Of a stretch of 20,395 bases of DNA, positions 14,547-20,395 are shown one piece after another; positions within the stretch are counted from its first letter, which is position 1; the number at the start of each line of letters is the position of its first letter. Position numbers and translations under genes: made by a program. The notes under the pieces were generated by a model that made no database searches, was not told the origin of the DNA, and saw only the letters and a program-made list of their open reading frames with translations. Origin of the DNA: Chthoniobacterales bacterium (GTDB lineage: Bacteria; Verrucomicrobiota; Verrucomicrobiia; Chthoniobacterales; UBA10450); assembly GCA_025980625.1 (NCBI GenBank), contig JAICXG010000019.1, positions 1 to 20,395 on the forward strand. The letters run 5' to 3'.

Positions 14547-15179
14547 TTAAAATGGCGTGCGCCGCAACGCCACGACCGCTTCCCAGGGCGCCGAACTGCC
14601 CATTCGCGTGATCGTTAGGCGAACGAGATGCGGCAGCGTCCCGCGGTCCGTCCAACGATCCACCCAGGCATTGAGGCGCGGATCGAAGTAACGGATCTCC
14701 ATGCTCTTGACATTCGTGAGCAACGGCACCCAAGCCTTGCTCTCCGGCACGTCGTCGGTGTCGTCATCTTCGGCTTCCCGCCGCACACCCAACTCCATTG
14801 CCTGGCTGTTTTCGATCGGGCGCAGCCGCAGAGTCACCGCATAATGCCCGACCGCATACTGGGTGAAGAGGCCCGGTCCGGCATCGCAAATCCAGGTCAT
14901 CTCATCACGCGCGCGGTCTTCAAATTTGAAAGGCTCGCCCATCAGGGTGCCCTGGCCGGGCGGCAGTGCCTGGAATAAATCGGTTAAGAGTCGTTCCAGA
15001 CTCGCGTAAGCGGCGTCGGCCCGGCCCTCTTCCGTCGAGATCCGCACCGCCGTGACATTCGCGCTGACAAATCGAAAAATTGCCAGCGCCATCATGCCGA
15101 GGATGGCCATTGCCAGGGTGATCTCGAGCAGAGTGAAAGCGCCGTGTTGGTCCTTGCGATCAGCCCGCCCGATAAACAT
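14547..15179 (-). CDS. gspJ: Type II secretion minor pseudopilin GspJ
   Basis: This 210-residue prepilin starts MFIGRADRKDQHGA, then FTLLEITLAMAILGMMALAIF with Glu at +5. The residue before the cut is Ala14 rather than the usual Gly, which prepilin peptidases can tolerate. The C-terminal domain includes YASLERLLTDLFQALPPGQG and VKSMEIRYFDPRLNAWVDRW, and the order after GspI and before GspK supports GspJ. I chose ATG 15179, which overlaps the gspI stop by 20 bp. A start at 15215 would add 12 residues lacking a prepilin leader. An exact TCGTTAGGC copy (14612-14620) encodes Leu-Thr. Confidence 0.87.
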   Translation of the reverse strand: MFIGRADRKDQHGAFTLLEITLAMAILGMMALAIFRFVSANVTAVRISTEEGRADAAYASLERLLTDLFQALPPGQGTLMGEPFKFEDRARDEMTWICDAGPGLFTQYAVGHYAVTLRLRPIENSQAMELGVRREAEDDDTDDVPESKAWVPLLTNVKSMEIRYFDPRLNAWVDRWTDRGTLPHLVRLTITRMGSSAPWEAVVALRRTPF

Positions 15180-15567
15180 AGAAAACCAATTGTCTGCTTT
15201 GCGGTACGCCCGCACGCTTCCATTGCGCGGTGAGAGTGACGCGGGTGATCCCGCTCACGATTGTGTTATCCGGCTCCTCAAGCTGCTCCGACGTCGCTTT
15301 CTCGAGCAGCCTAACGACTCCGTAACCAGTGTCGATCTTGTCCTCATGCGAAGCATCGGGATTTACCGGGCTGGCCTGGATCTCGGCCATCCGATTAGCG
15401 AGCAGTTGCCGGACGCGATCCTCATCCTCGCTCAGGCCGTTTGCGTTCAGGCAATGTTCAACCGAGCGCCCGAGCGCGAACACCCCGACGACAAAAATCG
15501 CCAGTCCGATCAGCACTTCGTAAAGCGCGAAGCCGCACGTTTTCTTACCTTGCCGCATATCGGACAA
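15160..15567 (-). CDS. gspI: Type II secretion minor pseudopilin GspI
   Basis: This 135-residue prepilin has the leader MSDMRQGKKTCG cut before FALYEVLIGLAIFVVGVFALG, with Glu17 at mature +5. The conserved QLLANRMAEIQAS and the small C-terminal beta domain (RVTLTAQWKRAGVPQSRQLVFYVY) are typical of GspI, which initiates the tip complex. The first ATG (15567) overlaps the end of gspH by 23 bp; Met4 (15558) would overlap by 14 bp. An exact GCCTAACGA on the plus strand (15309-15317) is read on the coding strand as Val-Arg (GTT AGG). Confidence 0.86.
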   Translation of the reverse strand: MSDMRQGKKTCGFALYEVLIGLAIFVVGVFALGRSVEHCLNANGLSEDEDRVRQLLANRMAEIQASPVNPDASHEDKIDTGYGVVRLLEKATSEQLEEPDNTIVSGITRVTLTAQWKRAGVPQSRQLVFYVYRAG

Positions 15568-16018
15568 TCTGTGGCCGCGCGCTCAGCGGCTCGTAATTTA
15601 CTTCCCAGGAGCCGTTCGGGCCCTTGAACTGAATATTCGCCGGCTCACAAGTCCCCGAAGGCCAGAAAGTCCATTCGGCGAACGGGCCTTTCGCCAATGC
15701 CGCTGGCAAACGCAGCACATAAGCGTGGCCCTTCTCGAGCGTGAGCCGGGCAATTGGCGCGCCGGAGTCACCCTGCTGCGCTTCCGCCGGGCGTAAAATG
15801 ATGGTCCGCTTCTGCCATTCGATCACGTAGGTTCGACGCTCCTTCAGGCTATGCTCCTGGGCTTGCTGCACGATTGCGTTCATTGCGTCGAGCGAACGCT
15901 GTAGCCGGCGGTTTGCCATTACCCCGCTGATACTCGGCAGCGCGACCAGGAGCAGGAGGATAAGAATGAAGACCGAGATCATGATCTCGATCAGCGTGAA
16001 TCCACGGCGGGATAGCAT
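15545..16018 (-). CDS. gspH: Type II secretion minor pseudopilin GspH
   Basis: This 157-residue prepilin opens MLSRRG, then FTLIEIMISVFILILLLLVALPSISG with Glu at +5, a canonical type IV prepilin N-terminus. The C-terminal domain has a GspH/FimT-like pattern: SLDAMNAIVQQAQEHSLKERRTYVIEW, then FWPSGTCEPANIQFKGPNGSWEVNYEPLSARPQI. It leads the minus-strand operon H-I-J-K-L-M. Its start codon lies 145 bp from the divergent BNR gene, so the promoter must be in 16019-16163. Confidence 0.88.
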   Translation of the reverse strand: MLSRRGFTLIEIMISVFILILLLLVALPSISGVMANRRLQRSLDAMNAIVQQAQEHSLKERRTYVIEWQKRTIILRPAEAQQGDSGAPIARLTLEKGHAYVLRLPAALAKGPFAEWTFWPSGTCEPANIQFKGPNGSWEVNYEPLSARPQIVRYAAR

Positions 16019-16163
16019 CTGCGAATTTTACGATGACAGTGAAAAATCACAACCGTCGCACGGCCACCCTCGAGGCGCAGGGCCGCGGCCCGGTCGTGGC
16101 AATACCGGGACAAACCGCCCGCAAATCCAGTTGAACGCCGGTGGAACAGTTCCAAAATGTGCG
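16019..16163. promoter_or_regulatory. Divergent gap between gspH and the BNR protein gene
   Basis: This 145-bp gap must contain promoters for the minus-strand secretion operon and the plus-strand BNR gene. No good -35/-10 pair is visible to me, and no copy of the 9-mer is present. The plus-strand reading frame is open across it, but the residues encoded look non-coding (Pro, Gly and Arg rich, no conserved pattern). Confidence 0.3.
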
Positions 16164-19100
16164 ATGCAAAACATCCCTTGGGTGAGGCGGCGCACCCTGC
16201 TGGCAGGCGCTCTTCTTTCCAGCCTCACTCTTAGTCTGGCCTTAGCCTTCGCAGCCAACCCACTCAATCCAAGTCCCGCTTCGCGAACGCAGAGCACGCC
16301 CAGGCGAACCCAGCCTGCCGCAACGAGCCCGACTCCGGATACTCGTTCCACCGCCGCGAAGACGACTGAAACAGCGAGACCGCAATTTGATCCCGCGCTC
16401 TGGAGCGGCATGCAATGGCGCGAGATTGGTCCTTACCGCGGCGGCCGGGCACTGGCCATCGAAGGAGTTCCTGGCGAGCCAAACACTTACTACTTCGGCG
16501 CGGTGGCGGGCGGAGTTTGGAAGACAACCGACGGTGGCACGAATTGGAAACCAATCTTTGACAAACAACACACTACTTCGTCGATCGGCGCCCTTGCCGT
16601 CGCCCCCAACGATCATAACACGATCTACGCCGGGTCGGGTGAAGCGGCACTCCGCGGTAACATCACTTACGGCGACGGCGTCTATAAGTCAGTGGATGGC
16701 GGCAAACACTGGCGCAACGTCGGTTTGAAGGATAGCCGCCACATCGGCGCGCTCATCGTTCACCCGGAAAACCGCGACATCGTGTTTGTCGCGGCAGTCG
16801 GTCATGCCTTTGGACCTAACGAACAAAGGGGTATCTATCGCACGACCGACGGAGGAACGATCTGGAAGAAAGTCCTGGGTAAGGATGAGAATACCGGCGC
16901 GATCGACGTCGTCTTCGACCCGCATAACCCAAACACACTTTTCGCCGCTCTCTACCAGGTGCGGCGGCAACCCTGGTTTTTCGCCAGCGGCGGCGAAGGC
17001 AGCGGGCTTTACCGTTCGACGGACGGTGGCGACACCTGGCAACAGTTACAGGGTCACGGCCTGCCTGATGGAGTCCTCGGGCGAATTGGTGTTACTGTCT
17101 CAGGCGCTGATTCCGATCGGGTTTACGCCATTATCGAAGCCAAAGAAGGTGGTATCTTCCGCTCCGACGACGGTGGTGATAACTGGGAGAAGATCAACGA
17201 CGATCTGCGCTTTCGCCAGCGCGCCTGGTATTTCAGCAAAATCTACGCCGACCCTCAGGCGCCCGACACACTCTATGTTGTCAATACTGGTCTCTTCCGC
17301 TCGGTCGATGGCGGGAAGAGTTTTAAGCTCCTCCCGGCCCGCCATGGCGATCATCATGGCCTTTGGATTGATCCAAAGGACCCGAAGCGGCTCGGAAACG
17401 TAAACGACGGCGGCGCCAGTGTCTCAAGCGACGGCGGGGAGACTTGGACAACGTTGAACAACCAGCCGACCGCGCAATTCTATCATGTCGCAGTCGATAA
17501 CGCTTTTCCCTATCATATCTATGGCGCGCAGCAGGATAACTCCAACCTTGGCATCGCCAGCCGGGGTGAGGACGGGGTGATCGGAAGGGAAGACTGGTTT
17601 GAGGCCGGCGACGGAGAATGTGGCTTCGTTATTCCCGATCCGCGCGACTGGCACATCATCTATTCGAACAGCGAGGGTTACATCACCCGTTATGATAAAT
17701 CGAAAGAGCAATACCAGGATATTAGTGTCTGGCCGCTGGATAACTCCGGCCATGGCGCGGCCGATCTGAAACATCGTTTCCAGTGGGTCTCGCCCTTGCT
17801 TATTTCGCCGCACGATCCCGATACCCTTTACACTGGCGGCGAAGCCGTCTTTAAATCCACTGACCAGGGCCATAGCTGGTCCGCCATTAGCGAGGACCTG
17901 ACACGCAACGATAAGACGAAACAGAAACCCAGCGGCGGCCCCATCCAGAACGACATCACCAGCATTGAGTATTACGACACCGTCTTTGCTCTCGCCGAAT
18001 CGCCGCTTAAGAAAGGAATGCTTTGGGCCGGAACGGACGATGGCCTGCTCCACGTCACGACCGATGACGGAGCAACCTGGACACGCGTGACACCGAACAT
18101 GCCGGAATGGAGCTGCATCAGTCTCATTGACCCGTCGCACTTTGACCCCGCGATTGCCTATGTTGCAGTCGATCGCCACCGGCTCGATGACTTTAAGCCC
18201 TACATTTTCAAAACCAACGACACCGGTCGTAACTGGACTGCTATCACCAACGGCATCCCCGAGGGTGCCTATGTCCGCGCCGTGCGCGAGGACCCGCAGC
18301 GGCGCGGACTCCTCTACGCTGGAACCGAACTGGGTGTCTATGTCTCCTTTGATGACGGCGCACACTGGCAACCTTTGCAATTGAACCTGCCTACCTCTCC
18401 AATTCACGATCTGGTGGTGAAGGATGATGACCTTGTCGTCGCGACTCATGGCCGCTCTTTCTGGGTCTTGGATGACGTGACTCCGCTGCGCCAGGTGAAT
18501 GACCAGATTGCCCATAGCAATATGAAGCTTTACGCGCCACAGACCGCAGTGCGTCTGCATTACCCCGACGACATTGACACGCGTCAGCCCGCCGGAACTA
18601 ACCCGCCGCCGGGCGCGATCATCGATTATTACTTCAAGCAGGCGCCAGAAGGTGAAGTAACTCTCGACATCCTAGACTCACACGGCAATCTCGTGCGTCA
18701 TCTTTCGAGCAAGGAAAACAAAGCAGACGAGCAGCCGCCCGAGTGGCCGGATCAGGTGCAAACGCCAAAAACGATTCCGGCGAAGGAAGGAATGAACCGG
18801 TTTGCCTGGGACTTGCGCTATAGCGATCCGATCCAGACTCCGGGGGCTTTTTATACCGGCAGTAACCCGCGTGGGCCGCTTGCGTTGCCGGGTGATTACG
18901 AAGTTAAACTCACGGCGAACGGCAAAAGTGAAACTGCCCCGCTTCATCTCGTGATCGATCCCCGAATCAAAGGCGCGGAGAGTGGGATGCGTCGTTCTTT
19001 CGAGCTGGCGATGAAAGTAAGTGAGCGTTTTTCTCAGCTCCACCAGGCGATCAATGAAATCCGCGATACTAAATCGGAGATTGCCTCGCTGCGGAAACGT

Positions 19101-19538
19101 CTCGGCGATGGGGAGTCAGTCAAGCCGGTCCTCAGCGCGGCCGATGATCTGGAGAACAAGATGTCTGGGATCGAGCAAAAGCTCATCCAGGTCAAAATGA
19201 AAAGCTCGGAAGGTAATCTCGTTTATCCCAACCAGTTGAACGAAGAGTTTTATACCTTTAGCCGAACAACCGAGGCGGACGCTGCGCCGACCGAGCCGCA
19301 ACTCGAGGTCTTTCAGATGCTCGACAAGCGACTCGAGGAACAGCTGCATAGCTGGGCGCAACTGAAGGATCAGGAAGTGCCCCGGATCAACCACTTGATC
19401 CGGGAAGCCAATGTTCCTGCGCTGAGGGTGGCACCGGCGACTTCGCCGGCGCCGTTCGTCTCACCGACGCCGTCGATCCCAAGCCTGCCTAACGAGCAAA
19501 GCCCGACTCCAGTGCCGGCGGCAACCCCGCCGCGCTAA
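16164..19538 (+). CDS. Exported sortilin/Vps10-like BNR-repeat protein
   Basis: This 1124-residue protein begins MQNIPWVRRRTLLAGALLSS, with three arginines at 8-10 then a hydrophobic core to about residue 30. The RRTLL pattern could be a Tat signal, and tatA is in the window. A Thr/Pro/Ser-rich linker follows. The main part (to about residue 780) is a large beta-propeller region with at least ten Asp-box/BNR motifs (S/T-x-DGG-xx-W: KTTDGGTNW, KSVDGGKHW, RTTDGGTIW, RSTDGGDTW, RSDDGGDNW, SSDGGETW, KSTDQGHSW). After it come an Ig-like domain (GEVTLDILDSHGNLVRHL), a coiled coil (FSQLHQAINEIRDTKSEIAS) and a Pro-rich tail. Such proteins are often annotated as glycosyl hydrolases, but the sequence shows no catalytic triad, so function is unknown. 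The upstream open frame to 15966 is not protein-like. Confidence 0.88.
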   Translation: MQNIPWVRRRTLLAGALLSSLTLSLALAFAANPLNPSPASRTQSTPRRTQPAATSPTPDTRSTAAKTTETARPQFDPALWSGMQWREIGPYRGGRALAIEGVPGEPNTYYFGAVAGGVWKTTDGGTNWKPIFDKQHTTSSIGALAVAPNDHNTIYAGSGEAALRGNITYGDGVYKSVDGGKHWRNVGLKDSRHIGALIVHPENRDIVFVAAVGHAFGPNEQRGIYRTTDGGTIWKKVLGKDENTGAIDVVFDPHNPNTLFAALYQVRRQPWFFASGGEGSGLYRSTDGGDTWQQLQGHGLPDGVLGRIGVTVSGADSDRVYAIIEAKEGGIFRSDDGGDNWEKINDDLRFRQRAWYFSKIYADPQAPDTLYVVNTGLFRSVDGGKSFKLLPARHGDHHGLWIDPKDPKRLGNVNDGGASVSSDGGETWTTLNNQPTAQFYHVAVDNAFPYHIYGAQQDNSNLGIASRGEDGVIGREDWFEAGDGECGFVIPDPRDWHIIYSNSEGYITRYDKSKEQYQDISVWPLDNSGHGAADLKHRFQWVSPLLISPHDPDTLYTGGEAVFKSTDQGHSWSAISEDLTRNDKTKQKPSGGPIQNDITSIEYYDTVFALAESPLKKGMLWAGTDDGLLHVTTDDGATWTRVTPNMPEWSCISLIDPSHFDPAIAYVAVDRHRLDDFKPYIFKTNDTGRNWTAITNGIPEGAYVRAVREDPQRRGLLYAGTELGVYVSFDDGAHWQPLQLNLPTSPIHDLVVKDDDLVVATHGRSFWVLDDVTPLRQVNDQIAHSNMKLYAPQTAVRLHYPDDIDTRQPAGTNPPPGAIIDYYFKQAPEGEVTLDILDSHGNLVRHLSSKENKADEQPPEWPDQVQTPKTIPAKEGMNRFAWDLRYSDPIQTPGAFYTGSNPRGPLALPGDYEVKLTANGKSETAPLHLVIDPRIKGAESGMRRSFELAMKVSERFSQLHQAINEIRDTKSEIASLRKRLGDGESVKPVLSAADDLENKMSGIEQKLIQVKMKSSEGNLVYPNQLNEEFYTFSRTTEADAAPTEPQLEVFQMLDKRLEEQLHSWAQLKDQEVPRINHLIREANVPALRVAPATSPAPFVSPTPSIPSLPNEQSPTPVPAATPPR

Positions 19539-19592
19539 CTCTCCAACTCACCATTCAGCCGATTCGATTTCGTTGCAGATATTACTCCTTCG

Positions 19593-20114
19593 ATGACTAT
19601 TCGAATCCTCGTCACCGGCGGCACCTTCGACAAGGAATACAACGAACGCACGGGTCAGCTTTACTTTAAGGAGACTCATCTGGCGGAGATGCTCCGCCGC
19701 GGGCGCTCGAAGGTCGAGGTCACGATCCGCACGGTCATGATGATCGACAGCCTCGATATGAGCGAGGCCGATCGCGCGCTCATCGTCCAATATTGCATCG
19801 AAGCGCCGGAGGACCGCATCGTCATCACGCACGGCACCGACACGATGACCGATACGGCCGCGGCGATCGCGCGCGACGTTGAAAACAAGACCATCGTCCT
19901 GACCGGCGCGATGATCCCGTGGGCCTTCGGCAGCTCGGATGGTCTGTTCAATCTCGGGAGCGCGCTCTCGTTTGTCCAGGCGCTGCCGGCCGGCGTCTAC
20001 ATCGCGATGAACGGGAAATATTTTCCCTGGAACCGCTGCCGGAAAAATCGCGAACGCGGCGAGTTTGAAGAAATTCCGGCGAGCGAAAGTCGTTACAAGC
20101 CATCTCATAAATAG
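19593..20114 (+). CDS. Short single-domain asparaginase family protein
   Basis: This 173-residue protein matches the N-terminal domain of type I/II L-asparaginases: ILVTGGTFDKEY at 5-16 (first catalytic Thr in TGGT) and ITHGTDTMTDTA at about 78-89 (second Thr-Asp pair). Classical enzymes are about 330 residues with a second domain, but a family of stand-alone proteins of about 160-175 residues ends with VYIAMNGxxFxxxxCRKNRExGEFE, as here, so I read it as full length, not truncated. Its reaction is not certain. There is no signal peptide. The final KPSHK and stop lie inside the left arm of an inverted repeat, so the tail was probably reshaped by that element. Confidence 0.85.
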   Translation: MTIRILVTGGTFDKEYNERTGQLYFKETHLAEMLRRGRSKVEVTIRTVMMIDSLDMSEADRALIVQYCIEAPEDRIVITHGTDTMTDTAAAIARDVENKTIVLTGAMIPWAFGSSDGLFNLGSALSFVQALPAGVYIAMNGKYFPWNRCRKNRERGEFEEIPASESRYKPSHK

Positions 20115-20243
20115 CGCGTCATCCCGAGCGCAGCGCAGCGGAGTCGAAGGATCCCGTGGAAGTCACCTTAAAGCTTGCGCGCCGGCCGGGCTCCCTCGAC
20201 TTCGCTCGGGATGACAGGCTTTTTGGATTTATGAGATGGCTTG
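20096..20243. repeat. Nested inverted repeat, REP/MITE-like element (copy 2)
   Basis: The outer arms CAAGCCATCTCATAAAT (20096-20112) and ATTTATGAGATGGCTTG (20227-20243) are perfect 17-bp complements. Inside them, GTCATCCCGAGCG (20118-20130) and CGCTCGGGATGAC (20203-20215) are perfect 13-bp complements. The 72-bp centre is GC-rich and only partly self-complementary. The left outer arm covers the last codons and stop of the asparaginase gene. The start of the inner part matches 5468-5496 at 24 of 29 positions, so this is a dispersed intergenic repeat. It has no open frame of its own. Confidence 0.75.
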
Positions 20244-20247
20244 GCTT

Positions 20248-20395
20248 CTAGGGCCTTTGCCCGACCTGGCCGCCGTTGCTCTGATCGAAATAGGTCGCAT
20301 GACCTGCAGTGGTTAGGCGAAGGGTTTGCTGCCAGCGCTCGTGCGCCGCGGAGATTTTTCTCGTTTTTGCAGCCGGCGCAGGCTGGCCGCCGCGG
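20248..20395 (-). CDS. C-terminal end of an unidentified gene (partial)
   Basis: On the minus strand a frame open from the right edge to a TAG at 20248-20250 encodes 48 residues, including SAAHERWQQTLRLTTAGH and TYFDQSNGGQVGQRP. The composition looks protein-like, whereas alternative frames contain odd residues or stops. Its stop lies 4 bp beyond the inverted repeat, a plausible terminator for two convergent genes. I do not recognise the product. It contains the motif variant GCCTAACCA on its coding strand (20310-20318). Confidence 0.5.
   Translation of the reverse strand, partial: RGGQPAPAAKTRKISAAHERWQQTLRLTTAGHATYFDQSNGGQVGQRP

Noticed and set aside
14545..14733. Longer gspK start at 14733.
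   Set aside because: It overlaps gspJ fully and lacks a prepilin leader; ATG 14544 puts MKRAAEHARRG next to the hydrophobic segment and follows gspJ by 2 bp.
4626..15317. GCCTAAC/GTTAGGC as integron attC core sites (RYYYAAC / GTTRRRY).
   Set aside because: The 7-mer fits the attC core consensus, but copies are single, mostly inside conserved genes, not paired around 60-140 bp imperfect hairpins, and no integrase or cassette array is seen.
15966..16163. Longer BNR protein start at 15966 overlapping gspH.
   Set aside because: The extra 66 residues are not protein-like and would bury the signal peptide that begins at ATG 16164.
19593..20114. Asparaginase as a pseudogene truncated by the repeat.
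   Set aside because: The protein reaches the conserved RKNRExGEFE end of a known short single-domain family, so only the last residues appear affected.

Overview
The window (about 20.4 kb, GC-rich, densely coded, no rRNA or tRNA seen) looks like chromosomal DNA of a free-living, probably soil, Gram-negative bacterium. The mix of a type II secretion/pseudopilin cluster, large secreted beta-propeller proteins, TatA, and genes with weak Shine-Dalgarno signals would fit Verrucomicrobiota (Chthoniobacterales-like). That placement is inference from gene style only.

Layout. 1-1280: the tail of an unidentified gene coupled to khpA (KH-domain RNA-binding protein), facing an exported isoaspartyl peptidase/L-asparaginase. 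1466-3327: glnB (PII) and glnA (glutamine synthetase I), separated by a long hairpin with an 8-bp phased repeat. 3446-5444: an exported kelch-propeller protein, tatA and an orphan acyl carrier protein. 5570-7567: a LOG-family nucleotide hydrolase and an alpha/beta hydrolase, both on the minus strand. 7632-8278: a VapBC-type toxin-antitoxin pair. 8342-16018: two convergent type II secretion operons: gspF, a novel secreted protein and gspG on plus; gspH-I-J-K-L-M and a Pro/Gln-rich secreted protein on minus. 16164-19538: a 1124-residue sortilin/BNR-repeat exported protein. 19593-20114: a short single-domain asparaginase ending inside a nested inverted repeat. The right edge holds the tail of another minus-strand gene.

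How they fit. Nitrogen metabolism recurs (glnB, glnA, two unrelated asparaginase families), as do export (TatA, pseudopilus and inner-membrane platform) and large exported propeller proteins that could be cargo. gspC, gspD and gspE are not in the window, so the secretion system must be completed elsewhere.

The most striking signal is not a gene. The 9-mer GCCTAACGA (or its complement TCGTTAGGC) occurs 13 times exactly and six more times with one end base changed, against about 0.16 exact copies expected by chance on both strands. It lies in intergenic DNA and inside genes of both strands, in all four reading frames that avoid its built-in stop codons, so it appears to be selected as DNA. Its length and density (about one per 1.6 kb) resemble the DNA uptake sequences of Pasteurellaceae and Neisseriaceae, and the window also encodes pseudopilins. 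A DNA-uptake or other genome-wide recognition word is the main hypothesis to test.
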